Assembly: GCA_020152595.1 (NCBI GenBank) | Contig: JAIGNY010000476.1 | Location: 22,501 to 86,500, forward strand | DNA: 64,000 nt | Source of the DNA: Chiridota heheva | Taxonomy: Eukaryota; Echinodermata; Holothuroidea; Apodida; Chiridotidae | Direction: 5' to 3' | Part shown: piece by piece, positions 28,376 through 40,500 of the stretch | Numbering within the stretch: the stretch's first letter is position 1 | Layout of the letters: each line of letters opens with the position of its first letter | Made by a program: the position numbers and the translations under genes | Notes under the pieces: model-generated | The model's input: only the letters and a program-made list of their open reading frames with translations | The model's database searches: none | What the model was told of the DNA's origin: nothing

Positions 28376-28547
28376 TACATAAAAACTATAATGAATTATT
28401 TAAAGGGCCATGATCTGAGGTTAACTATCGCCCAAATTTGGTGATGACCTGTTTGAATATCTCCTCAAATTAATTAATGACTTTGCCTCCAGTGAATTTT
28501 TGTTAGAACATTTTGAAACTTAATGAGTGAATATGTTTGTTTAAATT

Positions 28548-29018
28548 CTCCCTGTTTCCATGGCGCACACAGATGAGAACATATGACTCCCCATTGACGG
28601 GACGCCAGTTCATCGCAAGTTAACTCCCCGTCAGTGTTGGTACTCAGTTTACAGCTAAGTGGACTGTAGCAAGTATAGCAAAGTGTCTTGCTTAAAGTCA
28701 CAATGCGGGGCTAGCGACGGGAATCAAACCAGAGCCGAGAAATTTGGCCAAAATTTCCCAATATTGAAGAAAATTCCCGAAAGTAAAGGAAATCATCCGA
28801 AAATGAAGAAAATTTCCCAGAAATTGAAAAGAAAATCCAGAATATTGAAGGGGATTTCTCCATTGGCAAACACTTTTGATGGAAACTTAATTCACCAGTG
28901 CAATTTTTCCAATTGTCACCCCCACCCCCCGCTGAGAGGTGACCATTCCTACGCCGCCCCTGAGTCAAACCCGATACTTTTCACATACGAGCATGATTCC
29001 TTAATCACTGCACTAGCT
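28548..29018 (-). mobile_element. tRNA-derived SINE split by an insertion
   Basis: The segments 28548-28730 and 28965-29018 together match the SINE at 41680-41903 on the same strand. On the minus strand, a head with 'gcagtgattaaggaatcatg' is followed by B-box-like GGTTTGATTCC and then 'actttaagcaagacac'. The stretch between the two parts is a later insertion. Confidence 0.65.
28731..28964. mobile_element. 234-bp insertion flanked by TCAAACC direct repeats
   Basis: TCAAACC occurs at 28724-28730 and 28965-28971, immediately flanking the block. This is what a 7-bp target-site duplication would give. The interior is 'aaatttcccgaaaatgaag'-type purine-rich sequence ending in 'tacgccgcccctgag'. An inverted relative lies at 29958-30440. 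Confidence 0.6.
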
Positions 29019-29035
29019 ATAGGGATGAGAACCGG

Positions 29036-29873
29036 CAGTGGCGTAATGCAGTGGGACTGTAAACTAGGGCAGAGCTCGGGCCTCCGACCCCAAGGGGGCT
29101 TCCTGCAAAATAAATCGGCAAAAAATGTAAAGAACAACAACGAACTAAAAAAGTCTAAAAGAGATAAACATTTGAATTCATCATCCAGTCGAGACCCCCT
29201 AATTTCTCGATAATTTGACCTGGGACCCCTTGATTCACCCTTATTCTCTGTTTCGACTGGGGTCCCCAGTCAGTCTAAACAGTCGACAAGAGTCGAAATA
29301 GGCCCGTATGGTATATGTGCAAAACAAAGATAATATCAAAAATACGGGGGTATAGAAGCCGGACCCCGCGATAAATACCAAGGGGTCCCTCTTGTCGTCT
29401 GTTTAGATCACAGGCCCCAAGTCTAAACAGACGACGAAGGATCGACAAATGAAGGGGCCTCTCATTCGTTCGTCTACGCATTTGAAAGCAGTTGGACCGA
29501 AAAATTAAAGGTGAAAACCGAATTTCGATACAGCTGAAGTTTCTCTTAAAAAAATAGACTTCAAGGTTTTTATTTATTTATTATTTTATTTTTGTATGGA
29601 TTTTTTTGAACAAAAAAAATATTTTGGAAGGTTCCAACGTCCACAGAGTCTAATGCATAACACACGTGGTTGTAACAACCTTTCCCTCCACAAATTGCCT
29701 AATATTACTCTCAAATTAATGTGTATCTGTAAAAAGGCTAAAATCGCGTTGGCGGCGCCAGGGGACGCGGCCCCTTCGCTCCCAGCGTAATCGGCGCTCG
29801 CTCCGGTCGCAGTCAAGGCCGGGTCTTCGGCCACCAAATTTCCCGGGCCTTCGTACCCAGCCGTACGCCACTG
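29036..29873. mobile_element. DNA transposon, CAGTGGCGTA termini
   Basis: CAGTGGCGTA (29036-29045) and TACGCCACTG (29864-29873) are perfect inverted ends. ACCGG lies just left and again three bases right of the element. The interior contains many 'cagtc/tctaaacagacgac' segments in both orientations. No transposase frame was found. Confidence 0.65.
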
Positions 29874-29957
29874 AGCACCGGCCCTATTGGCCTAATGGTT
29901 CGGATGGATTTAACTAATTCACTTTGATTAAATTGATAATTGAGTTCACTTTATTGC

Positions 29958-30440
29958 ACGGAGTACGAAAAGTCACCTCTTGGGGAGGGATAATTAAAAA
30001 AAAAAAAAAATCCGGTTACAAGTGGAATATTTGCAATGCTATAGTTTCCATCAAAAATTGCTGCTAATCGGGAAATCCCTTTAAATTTTCGGATTTTTTT
30101 TTCAATTTTCGTAAAGTTTCTTTTATTTTGGTAAAATTGTTTAAAATTTCACTCATTTTTGGACAATTTTGTTGTTCTTCGGGGGAAATTTTCTTCAAAT
30201 TTTTGGGAAATTTGTACAATTTCTGACAATTTTCGACCAATTTTCTCAATTTAGGGGGGAAAATTTGATCATTTCCTCCATTTTCAGGAAATTTCCTTCA
30301 TCTTACGTGAAATGTTGCCAAATTTTACCTAAATTTAAAATAATTTTACCAAAATCTCCTTCATTTTTTTCAATTTTTTTATGTTAATAATAATGTCCAA
30401 ATTTTGCATATAAACCCGGCTATCCCCTCCATCCCCACTT
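29958..30440. mobile_element. Inverted relative of the 28731 insertion
   Basis: Its left part reads as the reverse complement of the right part of 28731-28964 ('tcacctctt', then 'agtttccatcaaaa'). It is followed by a long 'aaatttccttcat/aattttcgg' array that mirrors the purine-rich core of that insertion. Confidence 0.55.
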
Positions 30441-31468
30441 CCTATGCCTCTGGGTTCAGCCCTTTCTTGATAGTTACCGTTTGCCCCTGATTATTATTTG
30501 TACAAACAAACAAACATATCAAAGAAAAAAGTTTGAAACAGCCAAAGGCAAAATTCGGAAACTGCAGCGAGTAAACTTGCCAATCAACATTGGGAGACGG
30601 TTTACATTTACGCACTCCCACACGTCATGTTCGACTATAGCTCGACTGTCACCGTTAAGAGTTCACCGAGCCAAGCTTGTCGATTGAGCCCGAGTGAGTG
30701 AGATTAAAAAAGTGGAAAGGTTGGATTAAGCAGGTTGGGAACAGTACTAAGAGATAGGCCTATGCCTAGAATTCTTTAGACCTGCATTAAATTCACCAAG
30801 GGATAATTTTTTGTCATTTTCGATTTTGTTACTTCTTTCAAGATAAGTTAATGTAGCTCTTGCATAAACTTGGCCCAAGTAAAAAGTAACGATAGAATTA
30901 CGTTAACATTAAAAGCAATGTAGGCCCTAGGGGCTGCTAAATTACATGACAACCATTTTCGTGGTCGAAGTCGACGTAACCGTGTACGAGCTCAGTACGG
31001 TTTTGCCAAGTTGGAGGGGAAAGTTTATCATTACAGTCAATAGGATATTTTTTTTTAATGAAAACTTGTGTCGCCTCAGCCAGTCAGCGAAAAATAAATC
31101 ATATAGCCTAGGCTATCTTTGAAACTATATAGGCCTAGGCTACACATATATGAAGAAAAATCAATTCTGTCCAGTCTTTGTTGAAAAATGACAAAAAATA
31201 TTTGTTTTGCCTATTGACTGCAATGATAATTGACTGTTTGTTTTCCCCTGACTGAAGTTTGAAATCATTAAAAATGCATTGTCACGTCGCCGTGCACCAC
31301 AACATTCCTGGGTGTCTGACCTTGAGAATGAGGGGCCATTAGATTCCACAGGAAAAACCTAAACTTTTGTTGATTTTTTTCATCCTATTTAAAAACTAGC
31401 ATCCATGGTCATGAAACTCATAAACATTGCAAGATAAATTCCTTATCAATCCATCACGGAGACCGTTA
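30441..31468. other. Intergenic DNA with no gene seen
   Basis: Contains several copies of 'taggccta' and 'tagcctaggct' (30755-31140). No exon recognised. Confidence 0.4.
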
Positions 31469-32964
31469 GTTTCCGCCCCTGATTTTCCGCCCCAGAAAAT
31501 GGTGTTTTTCGGCCCAAAAAACTTGGGGGCGGAAAACAACTTTTCAACTTACCTTTTTGCACTTATTTCAGGAATAAATTTTTAAAATCAATTAGGCATT
31601 TTTGGTTCAAGTCTGTTGCATTAGAAAAATGAATGAATAGATGGGTTATGATTAATAGAAGGATTAGGATAATTGAGTTGGTAGCCTAGTAGTATACTAA
31701 TGTACACTGTAAAGTGTTTTTACACTAATCCTTGGCTATATCAATAGAGTATGTAAATGAGATAAACTTTTGTGATGAAAAATGGATAACTTGTAGTGGA
31801 TAACTTGTAGTGTATAACTTGTTATAACATTTGATGGGATTTTTGTAATTCTTTTATTGATTCTGAATGTATGATTGGAAGTTAATGATTTTAGGGTTGA
31901 AAGGTTTGCAATGAATTTGGCGGTTTACTTTTATGTTATTGAAAATTTCCTGTATAAAATGAACTTGTTTGTTTCGTGACAGCTCATGCATTTCGTGTTC
32001 AAAATTGTTCTTCAAGACAGGCCTATATTTGTAAACGTTAACAATAGCCCCGAATGTTGTAATTGTTATATATTTGCCAGTGAATTCCCATTTTTGAATA
32101 TATTAAAAGATATTGTGGGTCTGAGTTTAAGTCGTCATTATGATGGAATTCCATTGATGTATTTCTTTGAAAATTAATTTCATATTTTCTAAATTATTGG
32201 TCAAATATTTTTCTTCAAAAATGATGAAGAATACTGTAAAGTAAAATTCACAATAATGTTTTCCAACCTGTTTTTGAAACTTATATTTGAATTATGCAAA
32301 ATTAGCATACTGTATATAAAGATTAGTACAAGAACTGCTGTGATCACAACTTTGTGACTTATACTCAATACACAACTTAATATCCTCTTACTTTGAAAAT
32401 AACATATGATGATAATGAACTCCTTAAAGTAAAACTTGTATTGAACTGCAAAAATGCAGAGAAATAAAGTTCAATACCAATCATGCCATTCCACCAGGTT
32501 TCTATTCACTATAAAGACTTGCTTTCCCCACCCAATTATCCTCTTAACTTGATCCTTATCCTCACTTATTCCATAAGCCAGATGCTTCCAATTTGTTCCA
32601 AGTTGCAATATACGTACACTACCTCAGTGGTACCTCCCTAGAAAACATTTTCTCCTAAAAATAAATGCAAAGAAATACAGCTTAACAAATATGCTTATCA
32701 ACAGTTCTTTTCACCAAGACTTATCTAACAACAAGTTTATTATTTACTAAGACTGGTTTACCTGTTATCGTCTTACATCGATAATAAGTAAGATAGAACT
32801 TGCATTGACCTCACTTATCCTATTAGCCACGATTCCAATTTGCTTATATACGTATTACTCACGTAACAAAATGATATTTTCCGCCCCCAAAAACAGGCTG
32901 TATCCCAGGAGTGGAAAACACCGGTTTTGTGAAGTGGAAAATATTGATTCTTAGGGGCGGAAAC
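31469..32964. mobile_element. 1.5-kb DNA transposon with TTA target duplication
   Basis: GTTTCCGCCCCT at 31469-31480 is the exact reverse complement of AGGGGCGGAAAC at 32953-32964. Both ends are followed inward by further GGGGGCGGAAAA-type repeats (near 31533 and 32879). TTA lies immediately outside on both sides (31466-31468, 32965-32967). A three-base TTA duplication suits the PIF/Harbinger group, but no transposase remains. The interior carries diverged direct repeats at 32540-32620 and 32800-32870. Confidence 0.75.
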
Positions 32965-34009
32965 TTAAAAGGGGCAGAAAGTAGTAGTATCTGGTACTCC
33001 CTGTAGTATCATCGGACTGATGCTAGCCGTGTTAGTATGGCTGCTGTTGGTGATGGCTGGCCATCACCATGAGGGTACTACAAAATCCTATACCCTCCTG
33101 TAAAGATTTTGGAAAAGTTTTCTGGAAAAGTGTATTATTTAGATTAGGTCTGATTGATATAAGAATATCCAATCATCAATTTTCAATCATCAATTTTCTA
33201 CAACGGGTGAATTAAAAAAAAAAAAATAGGAATTGCACCTAATCATAACGACCCTTGTACGGCAATCTTAACGTCAACCCGTACTGAGGGATGTGTGTAA
33301 TAACTATGCAGTAACCACCATTTCCACGGGAAATACAGTTCTACATAATTCCTTAGCGTACCCGTACTAAAGATAGTCACAGGAGAATTTCCTCCCACCA
33401 GATTTTCGAAGGTAAAAAAATCACTACCCACTTCCTGCATGCTGAAATTCTTAGCTTTTTTGGAGTAACTTATGTACGTCTGTCGTCGCCAGTGATTGCT
33501 TCGCAATTGGTTGCAAGAGGTGTGGGCTGGAAAAAATTTATCATTTGAGTGTTACGCAAAATCCGTTGAACAATGTTTTGACGATAGCTACAAAAAACAT
33601 TTAGAAATGACAAATCAGCCCTTAATACTGATTTGTAATTTCTAAATGGGTGTCTTAAGTACAGGTATGCCGGGGCAATTTTGTAGGAATGAATTTCCTG
33701 TGGAAATGGTGGGTAGTGTTTAGGGAACCTAACGTTAATGACCCCTATAGTTGGTGTTTCAAGTGTGGCTTATAGGCCTAAGTGCACTTTAGACTTAATG
33801 CTATGGTCAATGGGATCATTGTGATTTTGAAAAACTAAAAACTCCCAGATTTTGAAAAGCTGAAAACTCCCAGAAATGTAATTATTATTCGATTTGTCAT
33901 ACTAATACACTCCCAACAAAACAACTAAATTTGCACCCCGGGATGACAGAAAACGGTGGAAAACCACAGCTTTTCATGCAGTCCATCACGCTATGAGTAT
34001 AGCATAACA
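32965..34009. other. Intergenic DNA with one strong hairpin
   Basis: No coding recognised. A 21-bp stem hairpin lies at 33598-33648 and is listed separately. 'tgatggctggccatcacca' at 33052-33070 is a short palindrome. Confidence 0.4.
33598..33648. other. Hairpin, 21-bp stem and 9-base loop
   Basis: The left arm (33598-33618) and right arm (33628-33648) are complementary with a single mismatch at the eleventh base pair. The loop is CCCTTAATA. It could be a remnant of an inverted-repeat element or a structured RNA; nothing in the sequence decides. Confidence 0.7.
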
Positions 34010-35690
34010 TAACAAGTTGATGGGCTAAGAAGGGTAAGTCACCCTATAAAAAGCCCAAACTTACACCATCACCACCACAAAATAAAAATAAATAAAAAAT
34101 AAAAAATGTTAGAGTTAGTAAAGAACTTAACAATATTGACTTTGATATTGTGAACAGAATTGGAGCTAACTACCCACTCAGGCAAACCATCCCACTGATT
34201 AAGAATTCTTTGCGAAAAGCTTAAATATCTATTCGTGAGAACTCTGGTCAACTTCAAACTTACCACGTGTCACATGAGGATTAGCTGAAACATGCAAGAA
34301 ATTACAGGAAGTCAAAGAAAGCATCACTACCACATAAGAATTTAAAAACTTGAATCATATTGCTACGTACTCTCCTCAATTCAGGTGTGGTAAACCAAGA
34401 ATTTGCAACCTAGATTCATAAAAGATATTTCTTACATCGGGAATAAGTCTAGTGGTTATAAGCACCTGCTCCAAAATGAACTTATCCTTCTCATTAAAGG
34501 ACTCGAGCCTGAATAGCATACTCAAGGTGAGGCCTGACTAACTGCTTATACAAATTAAGAACAACCTCTCTACCAAAAAAACAAACAATTTCTTCTAATT
34601 AAACCAAGCATTCTATTTGCCCTTGCAGCTGCTTAAAGCACACTGTTTAGAAGGCTTTGGATTGCTAGTTAATGACAACACCTAGATCCCTTTCTTGATC
34701 AACACAACTAGAATTTGAACCATTCATGCAGCAATCAAAAGCCAAATTGCTCTAACCAAAATGAATAACTTTGCATCATCAACAATGAATGACATCTACC
34801 ACGTTTGGGACCAAGAAACTAACTTATCCAAATCAGTTTGCGAAAGTGAAGAATCACTAGCATCATCAACAATTCTGTACAGCTTAGTGTCATCAGCAAA
34901 TTTACAAATCCTGGAGCCAAGGGAAACATCAATATCATTAATGAAGATTAAGAAAAGAAGCGGACCCAATACAAAACCCTGAGGAACACCACTTGTAACC
35001 TTCTTCCATGGAGATACTTCACCATTAGCAACAACTCTTTGTGACCTGTCAATTAACCAAAAATTTATCCAACTGGCACACTTTCCCTCCACACCAAGCG
35101 CTCTTGTTTTCAACATGAGCCTGCCTAACAGAACCTTAACAAATGCGTTTTGGAAATCTAAATAGATAACATTCACATTATGACCAGAATCAACTATTTT
35201 AGTAACATCATCAAGAAACTCTAATAAATTAGATACACAAGACCTCTTGGGTAAGAACCCGTGCTGGGACAAATTCAACAAACCAGTGACCAGCAAATGA
35301 TCTAGTACAACAGCCTTAACAATGGACTCCATGACCTTGTACACAGCACTAGTAAGACTCACTAGCCTGTAGTTACAGGGCAAACTGTGGTCACCCTTTT
35401 TAAAAATAAGGGCGACATTAGCAATTCTCCAATCACTAGGAACAACACCAACATCAAAGCACTTTAAAAAGATAATACCCAGAGGAACAGAAAGAACATC
35501 AGAACACTCACGTAAGACAGCATCTGGAAAAACCTCAGCCATATCGTTACCACTATTGATAGTAACACCTTTATTACCCTGAAGGGGACCAACAACCCCT
35601 TTGGGTTTTTTATTTGAGCGAACATAAAAGTGAAATGACTTGGGATTAATCTTATAACCTCTTTGGACAAACCTTTTTAAACACTACACA
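34010..35690 (-). pseudogene. CR1-like non-LTR retrotransposon, 5'-truncated and decayed
   Basis: On the minus strand, a linker with NPKSFHFYVRSNKK (near 35640) leads into a reverse-transcriptase frame starting at 35542. Recognisable RT blocks follow in order: FKKGDHSLPCNYRLVSLTS, HGFLPKRS, VIYLDF (first catalytic Asp region, with the following residues altered), SGVPQGFVLGPLLF and FADDTKLYR (catalytic Asp pair intact). The frame hits TAG at 34796, where related elements have Gln in 'W-Q-M'. Downstream, in shifting frames, come DQERDLGVV, LYKQLVRPHLEYA and QRILNQWDGLPEWVV, the usual CR1/L2 C-terminal signatures, with several more stops. The 3' end is near 34010. No endonuclease domain is present, so the copy is dead and 5'-truncated. 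Confidence 0.9.
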
Positions 35691-37487
35691 CAAGAGTTAT
35701 TTACCTAAAATACCAATAAATCTCACAGAATGTGGTATAGAAATAAATAACTTTGAAACGATTACACTTAAAGACACTTTAACTCCTGTTAGATTACATT
35801 AGACTAATGATGCAATGGCAGCCATTATGAAAGAGGTAGAATGCACATAAGGAGGGCACAATACTAAGATAATTTTGCTTTGGTTCTTCTTTGCTATGTA
35901 TAGTATGTGTATTCCTGTATCAGTGTCTTTATATAAATGATAAATGGAATACTGTCAAGAATTAATGCATATTTATTAGTTGTACGGTCAGCCAGTCATT
36001 TTCTTTTAAAATTGAAAGCAAGTTTTGTAACTGCAGAAAGTATTGTAGAAACAAAATACTAAACAAGACTAGAGAGCCTTGTCATAGTACTAGGAACTTG
36101 CTGCTTGGTTGCTTGATTGTCTTGGCATATAAAAGCAAAGGCCTTGTTGTACCTTCGCTGTAGGTTTTGCATAGAATGCACCCTGGAATATCAGGGAAAA
36201 TTTGAGACACTTTTTCGGGAGTCTAAATCTCATATGCCTTGAAATGCCAGTCAGTTTTTCTAGCAAAATCAAGTTAAATAAAATTATTTACATTTAATCA
36301 TGAACAAATCTGAAAGTTTGGGTGAAAATGCCTAAGTTCAAAAATATGTGCTGTTACTATTCATTTGTAGACGACAAATTATGTGGTTTCCTCTGTGGAG
36401 GGGTCTTTGCGAAGTTTACGCGTAACTTTATGCGTAAAGTCAATGGAGGACCATCTATTTGAGACCACAGTTTTTTGCAAATGTTTTCCAAAATCCACTT
36501 TTAAACCTCCCAACTGGAATTCCTGGATATGTTATTGAAAATATACTTATTATCAATATTTACTATGAATACCGACACAAAAAAAGCCTTTTACCCTTTC
36601 AGAAATTGTTCAAAAGAACAGTTTTTATGTTCCGATGTGCTTTTAATGAATCCAAGTTGGCAATGAATGAATATTCTTGCAAGAACTTCCGGGTTCATAG
36701 AATAATTTCCTTCATTTCATCTGCAGTTCAGATTGTGCGATTATATCTTTACATTAAGCAAATTGATAAAACGACTAATCAAATTAATTTGATTTTTGTA
36801 TAATATCATAAATATTCATATATTTTCACTATTTTTTTTCTCTCGGGAAAGATGGCTGACAACTCCTGCAGTCACCCGCTAGTTTTCCACTCGATTTCTA
36901 TCTAAGTGATAAAGAATTTTTTTTTTTTAAGAAAAATAATAAACGATTCTTTGAGTAACAAACAACAAATTCTACATGCTAAAAGGTATGTTTTTTCATA
37001 TTTTATGAGATATACTAAATAATAGCCGTGTGCAATGGGATTCTCATTGAAGCCTAACGTTAAGTTTTACGAGTCTAATACCCTCCATGGAAACCGTATT
37101 GTCGCCCATAACTTAGTTATCAATGAATTTGATAAAGGCTTCAAACACACGGCTGTTTAAGTAAAACATGGCTTTCATAATAGCTTCAAATTTTCCCCAA
37201 TTTTGTACCTAAGAGAAGAAAAGTTTTTGAAATAATCTCAGGAAATGGATTGCTTTAAAGAAATTTGTCTTGCAATTTTTGAAGAGTTTTATGACCAGGG
37301 ATGCAAGAGTCTTTAAATAAGAATCCAAATTAAACAAACTTTGAGGTTTTTCCTATGCAACCTAACACTAGTGACCCCTATGTTAACTTCAAGTGTAGCC
37401 TATATTGCAGGTCGATTTTCACAAGAATCTTGTGTTCAGTGTTCTATCATCATGTTCAACATACTTGAGTGCCATTTTTCTTCACAG
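35691..37487. other. Region upstream of GTF2H3
   Basis: No coding found. It includes the putative promoter and first non-coding exon of GTF2H3 (see 36842-36985). A tract at 37345-37407 shares 'gtgacccctat' and 'cttcaagtgtagcctat' with about 33735-33780, suggesting a small dispersed repeat. Confidence 0.4.
36842..36985 (+). promoter_or_regulatory. GTF2H3: Possible GTF2H3 5' non-coding exon and start region
   Basis: The coding exon is preceded by a good acceptor (TTCTTCACAG ending at 37487) only eight bases before the ATG, which implies an upstream non-coding exon. A candidate donor AAAAG|GTATGT sits at 36985/36986. Upstream, GGAAAGATGGCTGAC (about 36846) resembles the YY1-type AAGATGGC element common at housekeeping starts. 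The linkage is inferred. Confidence 0.3.
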
Positions 37488-37495
37488 CCGTGATT

Positions 37496-37585
37496 ATGGC
37501 CACAGATGAGGAAGAGGGAAACTTGATGGTCATTGTTGTGGATGTCAATCCAAAGTGGTGGGGTCTTTCAAGACACAAACTCAAG
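37496..37585 (+). CDS. GTF2H3: GTF2H3 coding exon 1
   Basis: Residues 1-30, starting at ATG 37496 ([17 protein letters not shown]) and ending CTCAAG|GTAGG in phase 0. The start matches the family N-terminus (human begins MVSDEDELNLLVII). Confidence 0.95.
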
Positions 37586-40500
37586 GTAGGATTTAAGAAA
37601 ATACATTTCTTTGTCCTATGTTTTGTGGTGTATAAGTTTCCATAATGTTCTTTCTCACTTTACTTAGTCTTTTTTATTTCATTACTTGTTAGGTTGCTTC
37701 TAGTATGATAACTTTGTTTAAGTAGATTTAATTTATTCAAATGAGAGCAGCCTAGTTTTGTGTAAGCAGTGTGCTTTAACAATTAAGATTGGTCCCTGCT
37801 ATAAACAGGAAGAAATCACACATTACAAATTTATCCTTTATAAAATCAACAACAATCTGGTCTCCATTGCAAAGGTATCATCATGATTTTAATTTCCAGG
37901 TTTCCTGTGCTAAAATGAATGTATATGAATACTCCTTCCACTGCACACTAAAAGATTTCTTCTTTTTTACTCATACTTTTGTAAAGCTCTGTAGACATTC
38001 ATGTCCTCAAGAAGGATTGTTGCCGACTTAACCTATTTAGATAATAGATTTTATAGGTGTAATACCAAAGAAATACATGTTTAATTTGTTAAATAGGTCA
38101 ATCAAAGAAATGATTGAAAATATGGAAACCATGGACACTTGATTACTTTCTTAATTATTTATGAATAAAGGCAAACCTTGCCAATTATAACAAATTTTTA
38201 CCACACTAATGGAATTATTTTTGCAAGTGGCTTGATTGTACACAGCAGTATTTGTTAGTGCTTTAGGATTTGGTCCTTTGGATGAAAATAAGCACTGAAT
38301 CTTGGTATTACAAACTTTGTTTACCTGAAAACATAATTTTTGAGATTGTGTTTCTGATGGGATGGCAAGTTGCACATAGCCCCAATTATATCAATGTATC
38401 CAAGTTAGATTTAACATTTCATCAACTATTATCTTCTTCTTGGTATTAAAATTATGTGTTTTGAAAATTTATTCTGAATTATAAAAAGTGTTTTATTTTT
38501 ATTTTTATTCATCGTGTTTGTACTTACTTAAAATGATCATCAGTAGTTTTGATTCTGCAGAGGTATTACTACAATCCATCATGTGATTAGTGCTAATTAC
38601 ACATGAAATTGTTCACTGACAATAAAAAAAAATATATTTTCTCCTGGGAAGAATGGAGCCTTTATCAAGATGATCTCATTCCATCTGGTTTTAATGTCAG
38701 TTCATACATAAATACAGTCACTGAAATTATGCTTTTCTAAAAAGGTTTAAGTGCAAACAACACAAAGTTACCTCTTACTATTAACTGATAATAATTATAC
38801 AAAGAAACAAAACAAAACAAGGTACTGAAATGCAGCTGCAAAAAGGAAATTTCTAGCCTGATTAAAAATTCAGGCAAATTAAAGGTTTGTGATTCTTGTG
38901 AGCTGTCTCTTAATAACTAGATACTTATAGAAGATTCAAGATTCTGCCTCACTGAAGCTACAAAAGAGGCCACTAGGTGAGAGATAAGGCATGATTGGAA
39001 TTTTATGTTTGCAGACTAACCATATAATGTAATATATAAAATGGCAGTAGGTGCTCACTTACACTTTTTTGCTTTTCTTCCAGTTGTTCAACTTTTGACT
39101 CACTGAGTGTTTCTATTTTGTTTTAGAATTCTGAGCTGTCATTGACGGAATGCTTTCAGCATGTTATGGTCTTTGTAAATTCTCACTTGATGATGAACCA
39201 CAGGAACAAGATTGCTGTAATTGCCAGCCACACCAATGAAAGGTAATTTTCAATACAATGTAAACACTGATGTCATTTAGGAATTTTATCTCTGAAATCA
39301 AGAATTCAAGTTTTCCAGATTTTTTGTGTTAGAAACAAACTTTAAAACATTGGTTCATGTCATTTCAAGATTGTTTTAAGATGTTTTGCTAGCTTTTAGC
39401 ATCTTCAGCTTTTAGCATTTTCAGCTTTTAGCATGTACAGCTTTCAAAATTATTTTTTCTGCATAGTATTACATTTTGTACCTCGGCAAAATGCATGGAA
39501 TGTGGAAATACCTTAATACCAATCTGGCCTATCGAGCATGAATATTATGTTCTATTCATTTCATTCTTTATGGAAAACAATCCAATTTGCCATTATTTTC
39601 TAGAAAATTTTGCTTACCATCTGTTTTCATAGATATTGTTTACAAATGAATATTTTATCTAACATTTATTATATCCTTATTAAAGTTAGTATTGGCTGTA
39701 TTGATAGAGACTTACATGCAAATAAATTTTATTAATTAGGTACTTATTTTGTAAACTGTTGATATTAAATTGATTAAGAAAAATAATATATATATATATG
39801 TGTAACATATATAATTGTGATATATGTGCACTGTTTGTAGAGTTGCTGGATATCTTGATAAACAATTACAGCTGTTTCTTTTTTGCTTTGCAGTCGCTTT
39901 CTATACCCCAGGAAAACTCGAGCTGTTGTGAATGGTAATGGTTCTGTTGAGAACGAGCAGCAGGGATCCTCCGATGGAAAATATGAACAATTTGCCATCA
40001 TTAATGACCATATCAAAGAAGAACTTGAAGCACTGATAACTGAAAGTATGCTTTTTCAAGTTTTATTTCTATATGCTTGTATCCCAGCCTTTGATATACT
40101 CTCATTTCAGAAATGAGTAAAATAATGAATGGAAAAATTCATTAGAATTTAATCTTGGCTTTGAGATGAGAATATTGATTTTACTCAACTTTTGTATTAC
40201 TTTTGTTATTACTGCATTTTTATGATTGAAAAATAATAATCATAAAGATGCAATAATCTTTGTGATTGATTATCAATTTTTATTTTCTTGGGTAATTTTT
40301 CTTGTAGTTATAATCTTCTAAAGATATTCCGGTCTTTGTTTTTTCTGTTAGTAAGTTTGAGATGCTTAACTTTTGATTATGGAAAATTATTCCTTATGAA
40401 ATATGTTATGAAAATTGTATTCCATGGTAACATTTTTTCATTGTGATGTTATGTTAAATATGGAGTTTAATCTTTATAATTGATCTTTTAGTTGATTTTT

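Noticed and set aside
28659-29213. 184-codon plus-strand frame
   Set aside because: It crosses a SINE, a nested insertion and a DNA transposon end, so it is a chance frame.
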